61,406 nucleotides of DNA. Origin: Acidobacteriota bacterium (GTDB lineage Bacteria > Acidobacteriota > Thermoanaerobaculia > UBA5066). Within the stretch, counting starts at the first letter, position 1. Every line of letters begins with the position of its first letter. Positions 26,982 through 36,523 of this stretch are shown in pieces. The position numbers were made by a program, and so were the translations under genes. Location of the stretch: the NCBI GenBank assembly GCA_008363385.1, contig RHKY01000030.1, forward strand, positions 1 to 61,406, written 5' to 3'. A model generated the notes under the pieces. It was not told the DNA's origin. It searched no databases and was given only the letters and a program-made list of their open reading frames with translations.

Positions 26982-29243
26982 ATGAGCGTGACCAAGCAGG
27001 AAGCCCTCGACTACCACTCCAGCGGGCGGAAGGGAAAGGTGGAGGTCGTCTCCCCGAAGCCCTGCGCGACCTCGCGCGACCTCTCGCTCGCCTACACGCC
27101 CGGAGTCGCCGAGCCGTGCCTCGAGATCGCCCGGGACCGCGAGCTCGCCTACGAGTACACCTCCAAGGGGAACCTCGTCGCCGTCATCTCGAACGGCACC
27201 GCCGTCCTCGGCCTCGGCGACATCGGCGCCCAGGCCGGCAAGCCCGTGATGGAGGGGAAGGGAGTCCTCTTCAAGCGGTTCGCCGACGTCGACGTGTTCG
27301 ACATCGAGGTCGACGAGCACGACCCCGACATGCTGATCGAGGTGGTCGCCCGCCTGGAGCCGACCTTCGGCGGGATCAACCTCGAGGACATCAAGGCCCC
27401 GGAGTGCTTCTACATCGAGGAGAAGCTCAAGCAGCGGATGGGGATCCCGATCTTCCACGACGACCAGCACGGGACGGCCATCATCTCGGCCGCCGCGTTC
27501 CTCAACGCGCTCGAGCTGACGAACCGGAAGATCGAGGAGGTCAAGGTGGTCTTCGCCGGGGCGGGCGCCGCGGCGATCGCCTGCGCGAACCTCTACGTCA
27601 CCTACGGCGTGCGGCTCGAGAACATCCTGATGGTCGACCGCAAGGGGGTCATCTACAAGGGCCGCACCGAGAACATGAACGAGTACAAGCAGCGCTTCGC
27701 CCGCGAGACCGACAAGCGGACGATGGCCGAGGCGCTCGACGGCGCGGACGCCTTCATCGGCGTGGCGGCCGCGAAGATGGTCACGGGCGAGATGATCAAG
27801 AAGATGGCGAAGGACCCGATCATCTTCGCCATGGCCAACCCCGTCCCCGAGATCATGCCGGAGGAGGCGCACGCCGCCCGCCCGGACGTCATCATGGCCA
27901 CGGGCAGGTCTGACTACCCGAACCAGGTCAACAACGTCCTCGGGTTCCCGTTCATCTTCCGCGGCGCCCTCGACTGCCGGGCGACGCAGATCAACGAGGC
28001 GATGAAGCTCGCGGCCTCCAAGGCGCTCGCCGAGCTCGCCAAGGAGGACGTGCCGGACTCCGTGGCCCGCGCCTACGGCGTGGAGGGCTTCAAGTTCGGG
28101 CGCGAGTACCTGATCCCCAAGCCGTTCGACTGGCGCGTCCTGATGTGGGTGGCGCCGGCCGTGGCGCGGGCCGCCGCCGAGAGCGGCGTCGCCAGGCGCC
28201 CGATCACCGACTACGACGCCTACCGCGCGCGGCTGGAGGGGATGCTCTCGCGGTCGCGCTCGTTCATGCACGTCATCCACGAGAAGGCCAAGAGGAGCCC
28301 GCGGCGCGTCGTCCTCGCCGAGGGAGACCACCCGAAGATCCAGCGGGCAGCCAAGCTCCTCGCCGAGGAGGGGATCGCCCGCCCGATCCTCCTCTCCCGC
28401 GGCCGGCAGGCCGAGGAAGCGCTGAAGGCCCTCGACCTGAAGGCCGAGGTGACGGTCGTCGACCCCGAGGGGCACCCGTCTCTCCCGGAGTACGTCAACG
28501 CCTTCTACCAGAGGCGGCGCCGGCTCGGCGTGACGAAGGACGACGCCGCCAAGCTCCTCGGCGAGCCGAACTACTTCGCGGCGATGATGGTCGACCGCGG
28601 CGAGGCCGACGTCTGCCTCTCGGGCCTGACGAGCTACTACGCCGACACGATCCGCCCCGCCCTGCAGACGATCGGCGTGGCGCCGGGCGTCCACAAGGTG
28701 GCCGGGCTCTACATCCTCATCCTGCAGGACCGCGTCTTCTTCTTCGCCGACACGACGGTCAACATCGACCCGACGTCCGAGGACCTCGCCGAGATCGCGG
28801 CCATGGCGGCCGACACGGCGAAGCTGTTCGAGCTGACGCCGCGCGTGGCGATGATCTCGTTCTCCAGCTTCGGCGCCACGCGCCACCCGAAGGCCGACAA
28901 GGTCCGGGAGGCGGTGAAGATCCTGAAGAGGACCCGGCCGGACCTGGAGTGCGACGGCGAGATGCAGGCCGACACGGCCGTCCTCCCCGAGTTCCTCAAG
29001 GAGAACTACCCGTGGGCCGGCCTGACGGGGCCCGCCAACGTCCTCGTCTTCCCCGAGCTCGACACCGCCAACGCGGCGTACAAGCTCGTCTGGAGGCTCG
29101 CCAAGGCGGACGCCATCGGGCCGATCCTGATGGGCCTCGGCAAGCCGGTCCACGTCCTGCAGCGCGGCGTCGAGGTGGCCGACATCGTGAACATGGCCGC
29201 CTTCGGCGTCGTCGACGCGCAGGCGCGGGGGATCGGGGGCTGA
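26982..29243 (+). CDS. maeB: NADP-dependent malic enzyme with phosphotransacetylase-like domain (MaeB)
   Basis: 753 residues. Residues 1 to about 425 are malic enzyme: [23 protein letters not shown], the [10 protein letters not shown] metal and substrate block, and the [16 protein letters not shown] Rossmann loop. Residues about 430-753 are a phosphate acetyl/butyryl-transferase-like domain ([18 protein letters not shown] to [16 protein letters not shown]), a known MaeB architecture in which the second domain is regulatory and binds acetyl-CoA. It decarboxylates malate to pyruvate and makes NADPH. The ATG at 26982 is preferred over TTG 26976 because GAGG lies nine bases before it. Confidence 0.95.
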   Translation: MSVTKQEALDYHSSGRKGKVEVVSPKPCATSRDLSLAYTPGVAEPCLEIARDRELAYEYTSKGNLVAVISNGTAVLGLGDIGAQAGKPVMEGKGVLFKRFADVDVFDIEVDEHDPDMLIEVVARLEPTFGGINLEDIKAPECFYIEEKLKQRMGIPIFHDDQHGTAIISAAAFLNALELTNRKIEEVKVVFAGAGAAAIACANLYVTYGVRLENILMVDRKGVIYKGRTENMNEYKQRFARETDKRTMAEALDGADAFIGVAAAKMVTGEMIKKMAKDPIIFAMANPVPEIMPEEAHAARPDVIMATGRSDYPNQVNNVLGFPFIFRGALDCRATQINEAMKLAASKALAELAKEDVPDSVARAYGVEGFKFGREYLIPKPFDWRVLMWVAPAVARAAAESGVARRPITDYDAYRARLEGMLSRSRSFMHVIHEKAKRSPRRVVLAEGDHPKIQRAAKLLAEEGIARPILLSRGRQAEEALKALDLKAEVTVVDPEGHPSLPEYVNAFYQRRRRLGVTKDDAAKLLGEPNYFAAMMVDRGEADVCLSGLTSYYADTIRPALQTIGVAPGVHKVAGLYILILQDRVFFFADTTVNIDPTSEDLAEIAAMAADTAKLFELTPRVAMISFSSFGATRHPKADKVREAVKILKRTRPDLECDGEMQADTAVLPEFLKENYPWAGLTGPANVLVFPELDTANAAYKLVWRLAKADAIGPILMGLGKPVHVLQRGVEVADIVNMAAFGVVDAQARGIGG

Positions 29244-29328
29244 CGAGGCCGGCCGCGTCCGGGGGCGTCGGTCGGGAGGGGGGCTCCTGATCGACGCCCT
29301 TCTCGCGGCCGTCGTCCTGCCGCCTCTC

Positions 29329-30498
29329 TTGGACGCCCTCGGGCGTCTCCTGCGGGCGGGCCGCCGCCCGCGGGAGGAGGCCGCGCAGGCCCCTCGCCGC
29401 TTCCTGTTCCTGGTGCCGTCCCGGGCGGAGGGCGAGCGGAGCGCCCGGCTGTGCGCCGACCTGGCCCGGGAGGCCGCGGCGGGAGCCGGGGCCGGGCAGG
29501 AGGCGGTCCGCCTCGTCGTCCTTGACGGGGGGGACGCCTCCGCGGCGGCAGCGGTCGCCCGGTCGGGGGCGGAGGTCCTCGTCAAGGAGCCCCCAGGGCC
29601 TCACAAGGGCGCCGTCCTGGAGTGGGCCGTGGCCACGGTGGACCGGGACCGCCCCGGATTCCTCGACTCGTTCGACGCGGTCGTCGTCCTGGACGCGGAC
29701 CTGAGGCTCCCGGCGGGCTGGCTCGCGGAGCTGAAGGTCCCCCCGGGGGCCGAGGCGTTCCAGTGCCCCGTCCGCGGGGACGGGCCTCCGCCCCCCGGCG
29801 CCGCCCGCGCCGAGGCGTTCTCGCTCGCCGCGGCGCTCCGCGTGGACGACCCCGGACGCGACGCGGCCGGGCTCCCGGTGAGGCTCCGCGGCAAGGCGAT
29901 GGGCTTCTCCCCGCGCGCCTTCCGCCTCGGGCCGGCGCGAGCCACGCGCACGACGGCCGAGGACACGGAGGCGACGCTCCTCCTCCTGGAGGCGGGGATC
30001 CGGGTCCGCTCCCTCCCGGGGCCGGAGGCGCTGGAGGAGAGGGCGGCGCCGGGCCGCCTCGCCGGAGCGCGTGCCCGCTGGCTCGGCGGTCACCTCGCGC
30101 TCCTGCTGCGCCGCCCGCGCCTGATCGCGGGCCTCCTCGCGCGGCGCCCGCGCGCCGCTCTCTCCCTCCTCCTGGACGTCTACCTCCGCCCGCGCGCCCT
30201 GACGCTCGCCCTCGTCTCGGGGGTCCTGGCGGCGTCCGGTGTCCTCTGGGCCGCGTCCGCCGTCCAGGGGCGCGGCCCGGGGCTCCTCCCGGGCGCGGCC
30301 GCGCTCGGAGCGACGGCGCTCGGCGCGGAGGCGCTCCACGCGCGACGGGCCCGGCGGGTCCTCGGCGTCACCCCCGAGGTGCCGCCCGTCACCGCCTCCG
30401 ACCTCGCGCGGATGGCGGCGGTCTGGACCCGAGCCGCCGCGCGCGGGCTTCTGTCGCCTGGCGCCTGGCACCGGGGACGGGACGCCGGGAGCGGGTGA
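29329..30498 (+). CDS. Glycosyltransferase family 2 membrane protein
   Basis: 389 residues from TTG 29329. A CTG at 29287 lies in frame behind a good GGGAGG and would add 14 hydrophobic residues, so the true start is uncertain. The GT-A fold shows LFLVPSRAEGE at the start, the VVVLDADLRLP DxD motif that binds nucleotide-sugar via a metal, and TTAEDTEATLLLLEAG, the GT2 catalytic-base region. Two helices follow near the C-terminus. It resembles exopolysaccharide GT2 enzymes and is followed four bases later by the next glycosyltransferase gene. Confidence 0.82.
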   Translation: MDALGRLLRAGRRPREEAAQAPRRFLFLVPSRAEGERSARLCADLAREAAAGAGAGQEAVRLVVLDGGDASAAAAVARSGAEVLVKEPPGPHKGAVLEWAVATVDRDRPGFLDSFDAVVVLDADLRLPAGWLAELKVPPGAEAFQCPVRGDGPPPPGAARAEAFSLAAALRVDDPGRDAAGLPVRLRGKAMGFSPRAFRLGPARATRTTAEDTEATLLLLEAGIRVRSLPGPEALEERAAPGRLAGARARWLGGHLALLLRRPRLIAGLLARRPRAALSLLLDVYLRPRALTLALVSGVLAASGVLWAASAVQGRGPGLLPGAAALGATALGAEALHARRARRVLGVTPEVPPVTASDLARMAAVWTRAAARGLLSPGAWHRGRDAGSG

Positions 30499-30502
30499 GT
30501 CG

Positions 30503-31657
30503 GTGAGAGCGCTCCTGGTCGTCCCCCGCCTTCCCGGGACCGGGTTCACCGGGGACCGCGTCCGGGCCGAGCTCCACCTCCGGGCCCTCGCCGCGGCGGG
30601 CTTCGAGGTGACCCTCGTCGGCGGCGCGCCGTCCGCCGCAGCGGCCTCCCGCCCAGGGCTCGCCGATCGCGTCCTCCCGGTGGCGGTCACGTGGCGCACG
30701 GCAGGCCCCGGCCTCCTCCGCGCCGCCTGCCGCGGCGACGCGCTCCAGACGGCGCTGACCGAGGGCCGGTGGGACCGGGCGCTGGCCGGGGCGGGCCGCG
30801 AGTTCGACCTGGTCGTCGTGGTCCTGGCCCGGCTCTGGCCCCACGTGGAGGCCCACCTACCCCGGGCTCCTCTGGTCATCGACTTCGTCGACGCCCTCTC
30901 GCTCGCCGCGCGTCAGGCGGCCGTCACCGACCCGTCGGCGTGGCGGCGCCGGTACTGGCGGCACGAGGCCCCGCGCCTCCAGCGCCTCGAGGCCGTGGCG
31001 GCGAGCCGCGCCCGGGCCGGGATCGCCACGACCGAGGCCGACGCCGCGGCCCTGCCGGGACGGGTCGAGGTCGTCCCGAACGGCGTCGAGATCGGGCCGG
31101 CCCCTCCGGCCGGGCGCGGTCCGGTCGTGGCATTCTCGGGGCGCTTGAAGTACCGGCCGAACGCGCTGGCGGCGGAGCGGCTCGTGCGCGAGGTGTGGCC
31201 GCTGGTCCGGGCGGGTGCGCCCGATGCCGAGCTCCACCTCGGCGGCGCGGACGCGCCCGGGTGGCTCCGCCGCCTCCCGGCCGGGAGGGGGGTGCACGTC
31301 GAGACCCCCGTCGCGGACATGCGCGCGTTCCTGCGCAGGGCGCGGGTCGCCGTCGTCCCGGTCTCCCTCGGGACCGGGACGCCGAACAAGCTGTTCGAGG
31401 CCCTCGAGGCGGGCACCCCCGTCGTGGCCTCGCCCGAGGCCGTCTCGCGGGCCACGCTCTTCGGCCAGGCGCCTCCCGCGTCGGTCGCGGACGGAGCCGA
31501 AGCGACCGCCGCGGCGATCCTCCGGCTCCTCTCGCGCCCCGACGAGGCGGAGGCGCTGGGGGCGGCCGGGAGGCGCTTCGTGGAGGAGAGGGCCGACCGC
31601 GGCGCGGTGGTGGAGCGGCTCGCCGCCCTCTTCGGAGAAATCGCGAGGGAAGCGTGA
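30503..31657 (+). CDS. GT4-like glycosyltransferase
   Basis: 384 residues from GTG 30503. The N-terminal half has LVVPRLPGTGFTGDRVRAELHLRALA, the acceptor-side Rossmann fold, and the C-terminal half has VVPNGVEI, VVAFSGRLKYRPN and the nucleotide-sugar-binding stretch GTGTPNKLFEALEAGTPVV, standard GT-B family 4 landmarks. It resembles glycosyltransferases of the TuaH/sugar-PEP family type in size and order. The stop overlaps the next start as GTGA, so production is coupled to the lipid-linked sugar transferase. Confidence 0.85.
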   Translation: MRALLVVPRLPGTGFTGDRVRAELHLRALAAAGFEVTLVGGAPSAAAASRPGLADRVLPVAVTWRTAGPGLLRAACRGDALQTALTEGRWDRALAGAGREFDLVVVVLARLWPHVEAHLPRAPLVIDFVDALSLAARQAAVTDPSAWRRRYWRHEAPRLQRLEAVAASRARAGIATTEADAAALPGRVEVVPNGVEIGPAPPAGRGPVVAFSGRLKYRPNALAAERLVREVWPLVRAGAPDAELHLGGADAPGWLRRLPAGRGVHVETPVADMRAFLRRARVAVVPVSLGTGTPNKLFEALEAGTPVVASPEAVSRATLFGQAPPASVADGAEATAAAILRLLSRPDEAEALGAAGRRFVEERADRGAVVERLAALFGEIAREA

Positions 31658-33003
31658 GGGCCAGGGGCCGGTTCCGGGGACGGGTCCTCCTGCTGATGGC
31701 GGGGGACGCGCTCGTGGCGCTCGGAAGCTACTCGGCCATCGTCTGGATCCGCCGGGTCGTCCCTCTTCCCTGGACCGTCGGCCTCCTGCCGGTCTACAAC
31801 GCCCCGCTCGACCCGTTCCCGTGGCTCCTGGGAGTGGCGGCGGCCGCCGTCGCGGGTCTCCACCTGGCGGGCACGTACGACGAGCCGATCGCGGCCGTGA
31901 GGGAGCGGGGCGGTTTCCTGGTCGGCGTCCTCGTGATGGCGGCGGGGATCGTGGCCCTCTTCTTCGTCGCCGGGCGGTCCCTCCCGCGGACGGTCTTCCT
32001 GGTCCACGTCCCTCTGGCCTACGGACTCGTGGAGCTCTGGCGGCTTCTGGCCGAGAAGGTCGCGCCGATCGGGAACCGCCCCGTCCTCGTCCTGGGGGCA
32101 GGCGAGGACGCCGGGCGGGCGGCCCGCACGCTCGCCTCGGGCGCCATCGCCGGGCACACGCTCCTCGAGCAGAGGACCGACCTGGCCCGCCTCGGGACGC
32201 CCGGGGCCCTCGCCTCGGGGCTGCCGGCGGAGGCCCGGGACGTCGTCTTCGCCTCGCAGCTGGCCGCCGACCGGAACCTCCTGTTCGCGCTCCTCGAGCT
32301 GTCGGCCGAGCGCCAGTTCTCGCTCTGGATCCTGCCGGACCTCGCCGACATCGTGGCGTCCCGCGTCGTCACCCGCAGCCTCGGCGACCTGCCGCTGGTC
32401 CCGGTGGTGCCTCGTGCGGCGGGCCTCGCCGCCTGCGCCTACCGGCGCGCCCTGGACCTGCTCGTGGGGATACCGGCCTTCCTCGCCGCCTCGCCCCTCC
32501 TCGTCCTGGCGACGGCGGCGGTCTGGCTGGAGAGCCCCGGACCGCCCTGGATCCGGCAACGCCGGGTGGGGCGGGGAGGGAAAGAGTTCCGTCTCTTCAA
32601 GATCCGGACGATGGTCGAGGGCGCCGAGGAGGAGACCGGGCCGGTCCTGGCCGCGCCCGCCGACCCGCGCGTGACGCGCCTGGGCCGTCTCTTGCGGCGG
32701 ACCCGGGTCGACGAGCTCCCGCAGCTCCTCCACGTCCTGGACGGCTCGATGAGCCTCATCGGGCCGAGGCCCGAACGGCCAGAGTTCGTCGAGCGCTACG
32801 AAGCCGGGATCCCCGCCTACCGGCTGCGGCACCTCCTCAAGCCGGGCCTGACGGGAATGGCCCAGGTCATGGGCGTCTACGCGACGCAGCCGGAGGTCAA
32901 GCTCCGGTACGACCTCGGGTACCTCCTCCACTGGAACCCGCTCCTGGACGCCTTCATCCTCATCCGGACCGTGTCGACGGTCCTGCGCGTCCGCGGGACG
33001 TGA
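31654..33003 (+). CDS. Polyprenyl-phosphate sugar-1-phosphate transferase (exopolysaccharide initiating enzyme)
   Basis: 449 residues from a GTG overlapping the previous stop. The N-terminal part has about four helices and a CoA-binding-like Rossmann region (VLVLGAGEDAGRAARTL). The C-terminal catalytic domain starts after helix RALDLLVGIPAFLAASP and carries FKIRTM, the RRTRVDELPQL block, and MSLIGPRPERPEF followed by KPGLTGMAQV, diagnostic of the bacterial sugar transferase family (WcaJ/WbaP-like). It loads the first sugar phosphate onto undecaprenyl phosphate. It ends just before the hairpin repeat array. Confidence 0.93.
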   Translation: MRARGRFRGRVLLLMAGDALVALGSYSAIVWIRRVVPLPWTVGLLPVYNAPLDPFPWLLGVAAAAVAGLHLAGTYDEPIAAVRERGGFLVGVLVMAAGIVALFFVAGRSLPRTVFLVHVPLAYGLVELWRLLAEKVAPIGNRPVLVLGAGEDAGRAARTLASGAIAGHTLLEQRTDLARLGTPGALASGLPAEARDVVFASQLAADRNLLFALLELSAERQFSLWILPDLADIVASRVVTRSLGDLPLVPVVPRAAGLAACAYRRALDLLVGIPAFLAASPLLVLATAAVWLESPGPPWIRQRRVGRGGKEFRLFKIRTMVEGAEEETGPVLAAPADPRVTRLGRLLRRTRVDELPQLLHVLDGSMSLIGPRPERPEFVERYEAGIPAYRLRHLLKPGLTGMAQVMGVYATQPEVKLRYDLGYLLHWNPLLDAFILIRTVSTVLRVRGT

Positions 33004-33009
33004 TGTCCT

Positions 33010-33228
33010 GGGGAGGCCCCCGCAGGCGCTGGCGCGCCTGCCGGACGCCGGGCCTCCCCAGACCCCTCCCCCGGCGGACGGAAGGGAGCGTCCCGGGGAG
33101 GCCCCCGCAGGCGCTGCCGCGCCTGCCGGACGCCGGGCCTCCCCAGACCCCTCCCCCGGCGAACGGGAGCCGAGTCCCGGGGAGGCCCCCGCAGGCGCTG
33201 GCGCGCCTGCCGGACGCCGGGCCTCCCT
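33010..33228. repeat. Three tandem 84-85 bp hairpin repeats between convergent genes
   Basis: A 50-base core, GGGGAGGCCC to GGGCCTCCCC, occurs at 33010-33059, 33095-33144 and 33179-33228. Each core is a nested inverted repeat: the outer arms pair, and GCAGGCGC pairs with GCGCCTGC inside. The spacers between cores (35 and 34 bases) are also similar to each other, so this is a tandem duplication and not a CRISPR array. It fills the whole gap between the sugar transferase and the ligase-like gene and probably stops transcription from both sides. Confidence 0.85.
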
Positions 33229-33231
33229 GGG

Positions 33232-35091
33232 TCAGGGGTGCGGGTAGCCGGCCGGCAGGCGGGGCGCCGGCGTCCCCCGCGTCAGCGCGGCCTCGCGCTC
33301 GCGGACCTCGAGCTCGATCGCCGCCCGACCCGCGTCCTCGGGCACGTCGGCCAGGAGGGACGGGAGGATCCAGACCGCCCGCACGAACAGGGCCGTGGCG
33401 GTCCGTTCGTCCCCGCTCTCCAGGGCCAGGCGTCCGAGGTTCAGGTCGGTCTCTCCGCGCTCCTCGAGACGGAGCGAGGCCACGCAGGCGCGCCGGGCCC
33501 CCTCGGGGTCGTGCGCGAGGCGGCGGGCGGAGCAGAGCGCCAGGAGCGCGGTCGCCTGCCGCGGCCGGAGCGCCAGGGCGGCTTCGAGACGGTCCTCCGC
33601 GGAGACGAGGAGGGACTCCCGGACCGCCCCGCTGACCGCTGCCGCCTCGCGAAGGCGAGACTCGCCGTCGGCCTGGAGCCAGACCGCGACGCCTCGCGCC
33701 GCGGCCGTCGTGCCGAGGACCAGCGCTCCGGCCGCCAGGAGCCAGGATCGCGTCGGGGCGCCAGCCACGGGACGGCCCGGCCGGACGGTCCGCCACGCCA
33801 GGCCGAGGACGAAGGCGAACGGACCCGAGGTGACCGCCAGCCGCGTCGGGAACCCCGAGACGCAGAGGAGCGAGAAGCCGGCGAGGAGCGCCACGAGGAC
33901 CTCGAGGGGCACGGCCGGGTGCGGGGAGGCGGCCCGGTCGCGGAAGATCAGGAGGAGGATCAGCCCGGCGAGCGCGGCGGCCGCCAGGACGGCCGAGGGA
34001 ACCCCGCATTCGGCGGCGAGGGTGAGGGGCTCGCTGTGGGCGTTCTCGAAGTGGCCCGACGGGCTCAGGTGGACGAGCCTCCGGCCGGCGCGCTCCTCCG
34101 CGGCGATCCGGGCGGGAACGAACGCGGTCGAGAACGCGCCCGGCCCCGTCCCGAGCAGCGGGCGCGCCCGGACCATCTCGACCGCCGCCAGGGCGCCGAT
34201 GTCGCGCTGCGTGAACGCGAGGTCCGCCCGTCCGCTGGCCAGCTGACGGACCTTCTCGACGAGGCGCCCTCCCGCCTCGGTCATCGCCAGCCCGGCCCCG
34301 AGGAGGAGGAGCGCGAGGAGGGAGCCGACGAGGCGCCTTCGCCCCGCGAGCAGCAGGGGCGCCAGAGCGCCGCCGACGAGCGCCAGGAACGGGCCGAGGG
34401 CCGCGCTGGCGCCGAGACCGCCGAGGACGAGCGCCAGCGCGACGGCCGCGAACAGGCGGGCCCGGCGCGGGTGGGTCGGGGAGGCGAGCGCCTCGGCCAG
34501 CAGGATCCCGGGGAAGACGAGCGCCGCGCCGAGGTCGCCGGGGTTCCCCACGAGCCCGGCCGCGAGGAAGCGGGGCTCGGGTACGGCGAGGGGGAGCGTC
34601 AGGAACCCGGCGAACCGCTGGAGCGTCGCCAGGAGGCTGCTGGCGGCACCGGCGACCATCAGGAGCGGGAACGCCGTCCGGGCGAGCGCGGGACCCTCGG
34701 GCGCCGCCCCGGCCAGGAAGAGCGCGACCGCCGCGAGGACGGGGGCCGTGGAGAGAGCGTCGAGCACCCGCGGGGCGGAGGCTGCCGCGGAGGCGAGGCA
34801 CCAGGCGACCAGGGCCAGAGCGACCCAGGCCAGGGTCCGCGCCCCCCGGGCGGTCGGGCCGACGGCGACCGACCGGCGCCGTTCCAGCCAGGCGAGCCCG
34901 GCGAGGGCGACCGCCGCGCCGAGGCCCTGCACGAGGAGCTTGGACTCCCGGACCGCCTCCCCGGAGACGAAGGAGAGCGCGGCGTAGGGGAGGAGGAGCG
35001 CGCCGAGGACGCCCCACTGCAGGAGCTTCTCTCCCGGCACGCCCTGGGCGGCCCTGGGCGCCGGAGCGCGCCTGCGTCCGTCAGCGCGCAC
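33232..35091 (-). CDS. O-antigen ligase/polymerase-like membrane protein with TPR-like tail
   Basis: 619 residues from a GTG start. Residues about 20-445 contain ten or more helices. The large periplasmic loop has the Wzy_C/O-antigen-ligase landmarks GTGPGAFSTAF and FENAHSEPLTLAAECG (the NxxH region with conserved His). Residues about 480-600 are soluble helical repeats resembling TPRs (LEAALALRPRQATALLALCSA), a known fusion in this family. It would polymerise or transfer lipid-linked glycans in the periplasm. It overlaps the downstream hydrolase gene by 11 bp. Confidence 0.85.
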   Translation of the reverse strand: MRADGRRRAPAPRAAQGVPGEKLLQWGVLGALLLPYAALSFVSGEAVRESKLLVQGLGAAVALAGLAWLERRRSVAVGPTARGARTLAWVALALVAWCLASAAASAPRVLDALSTAPVLAAVALFLAGAAPEGPALARTAFPLLMVAGAASSLLATLQRFAGFLTLPLAVPEPRFLAAGLVGNPGDLGAALVFPGILLAEALASPTHPRRARLFAAVALALVLGGLGASAALGPFLALVGGALAPLLLAGRRRLVGSLLALLLLGAGLAMTEAGGRLVEKVRQLASGRADLAFTQRDIGALAAVEMVRARPLLGTGPGAFSTAFVPARIAAEERAGRRLVHLSPSGHFENAHSEPLTLAAECGVPSAVLAAAALAGLILLLIFRDRAASPHPAVPLEVLVALLAGFSLLCVSGFPTRLAVTSGPFAFVLGLAWRTVRPGRPVAGAPTRSWLLAAGALVLGTTAAARGVAVWLQADGESRLREAAAVSGAVRESLLVSAEDRLEAALALRPRQATALLALCSARRLAHDPEGARRACVASLRLEERGETDLNLGRLALESGDERTATALFVRAVWILPSLLADVPEDAGRAAIELEVREREAALTRGTPAPRLPAGYPHP

Positions 35092-35857
35092 GGGACGCGA
35101 GGTCGGCGAGCGCGGCGGCGATCTCGTCCGGCGCCTCGAGCACCGCCAGGTGCCCGGCGGCCGGCAGGGTGAGGAGGCGGACGAACGGGCACGTGGCGGC
35201 CGCTTCCACCATCGCCTCGGCGAACGGGGAGGGCGTGAGGACGTCGTCCTCGCCGACGACGGCGAGGAAGGGGCGCCCGAGGTCGGCGAGGACGTCCAGG
35301 CCGTCCGCCCGCTCCGCCATCCCCAGCTGGTCGGCGATCGCGGTGGCCGGAGGCGTCGCCAGGACCATCTCCCGCGTCAGCCGCTCCGCGTCGGAGCCGC
35401 GGGAGCGCGGGGAGAGGAGCCGGGGGAGCATCGACCGAAGCGCCGCCTCGATGCCCTCCTCCCGGAGCGCCCGGACGGCCTCCTGCCGGGCCGAGCGGCC
35501 CGCCTCGTCGTCGGCGTTCGCGCGGCTGCCGACGAGCGCCAGAGCGGCGACCCTGGGCCCCAGCCGCTTCCCGTGCCGGCGGAGCAGCTCGAGGAGGACG
35601 TAGCCCCCCATGGAGACGCCGAGAAGGAGGAGGCGCTCGGACGCCGGGACCTCCGCCTCGATCTCCTCGAGGAGGTCGTCGGCCAGGAGAGGCATCGAGT
35701 GGACGGGCGCCGCCGGTCGGCGCGAGGCCCCCCGGCCCCGGAGGTCCCGCGCGAGGAGGACCGTACCCGGCCCGAGCGCGCCCCCTTCGGCACGCCGCGA
35801 GAGCGGTTCGAAGAGCCGGTGGTCGAGGGGATGTCCGTGGACGGCGACGACGTACAT
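35081..35857 (-). CDS. Alpha/beta hydrolase
   Basis: 258 residues. The sequence begins VVAVHGHPLDHRLF (the HG oxyanion-hole segment), has the nucleophile elbow GVSMGGY with Ser in GxSxGG, an acidic residue in VVGEDDVLTP and the catalytic His in PAAGHLAVLEAPD, so the triad is complete. No signal peptide, so it is cytoplasmic. The family includes esterases and cofactor-pathway enzymes; the substrate is unknown. It is transcribed ahead of the ligase-like gene and divergent from the NusG paralogue with 63 bp between them. Confidence 0.88.
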   Translation of the reverse strand: MYVVAVHGHPLDHRLFEPLSRRAEGGALGPGTVLLARDLRGRGASRRPAAPVHSMPLLADDLLEEIEAEVPASERLLLLGVSMGGYVLLELLRRHGKRLGPRVAALALVGSRANADDEAGRSARQEAVRALREEGIEAALRSMLPRLLSPRSRGSDAERLTREMVLATPPATAIADQLGMAERADGLDVLADLGRPFLAVVGEDDVLTPSPFAEAMVEAAATCPFVRLLTLPAAGHLAVLEAPDEIAAALADLASRAR

Positions 35858-35920
35858 CGGCCCGATGTTAGCGGTTCGGGGCGCAGGGCACCCCGCGGGG
35901 GCGGTGCTAACCTCGAGCCG

Positions 35921-36523
35921 GTGCCGATCCTGAAGGCCGAGCCCGACCTCTTCCCGCCCGAGCTCTTCGAGCTCTCGCTGGAGGCGGAGCCCTGGTGGGT
36001 GGCCCACCTGCGGTCGAGGCAGGAGAAGCTCGCCGCCAGGGAGGCGCGCGCCCGGGGCGTTCCTTACTTCCTGCCGCTCCGCGAGCAGAAGGTGAGGCGT
36101 CGCGGCCGGACGGTCGTCTCCTACCTGCCGCTGTTCCCGGGGTACCTCTTCTTCCGGGGAGACCCGGAGCGCCGCATGGAGCTCCTGAGGACGAACCTCT
36201 GCGTCCGGGTGCTCGAGGTCCAGGACCAGCCGGCGATCGACGAGGACCTCGGGCAGATCCGGAGGCTCCAGCTCCTGGGGCTGCCCCTGGTGCCGAACCC
36301 GGGGATCACCCTCGGCGACCCGGTCCGGATCACCGAGGGCTTCTTCCGCGGGTTCCTGGGCCGGGTCGTCGCCGAGAAGGGGCGCGAGAAGCTCGTCGTG
36401 ACGGTCCGTTTCCTGCAGCGCGCGGTCTCGGTGGAAGCGAGCCGCGAGCAGCTCGTCACGGCCCCTGACCGCGACGTCGCGGCCGCGCTCTCGGTACACC
36501 CCTTCCGCCGCCGCGTGGCGTAG
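35921..36523 (+). CDS. NusG-family transcription antiterminator paralogue (RfaH/LoaP/UpxY-like)
   Basis: 200 residues from GTG 35921. An N-terminal extension of about 25 residues precedes the NGN domain, seen as WWVAHLRSRQEKLAAREA and PLFPGYLFFRGD. A C-terminal KOW domain carries the loop DPVRITEGFFRGFLGRVV. Housekeeping NusG normally sits beside secE and rplK; this copy stands alone next to glycan genes, like the specialised paralogues that help polymerase read long polysaccharide operons. Its last 68 bases overlap the 3' end of mutY, beyond the conserved part of both proteins. Confidence 0.88.
   Translation: MPILKAEPDLFPPELFELSLEAEPWWVAHLRSRQEKLAAREARARGVPYFLPLREQKVRRRGRTVVSYLPLFPGYLFFRGDPERRMELLRTNLCVRVLEVQDQPAIDEDLGQIRRLQLLGLPLVPNPGITLGDPVRITEGFFRGFLGRVVAEKGREKLVVTVRFLQRAVSVEASREQLVTAPDRDVAAALSVHPFRRRVA

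Noticed and set aside
26982-29243. MaeB fusion to phosphotransacetylase as a novel fusion
   Set aside because: This two-domain architecture is standard for MaeB-type malic enzymes.
29287-29331. CTG start for the GT2 gene at 29287
   Set aside because: Good upstream GGGAGG but a rare start codon; TTG 29329 was kept as the reported start and the alternative is noted.
33010-33228. CRISPR-like array (three regularly spaced repeats)
   Set aside because: Repeats are 50 bp and strongly self-complementary, the spacers resemble each other, and no cas gene is present.
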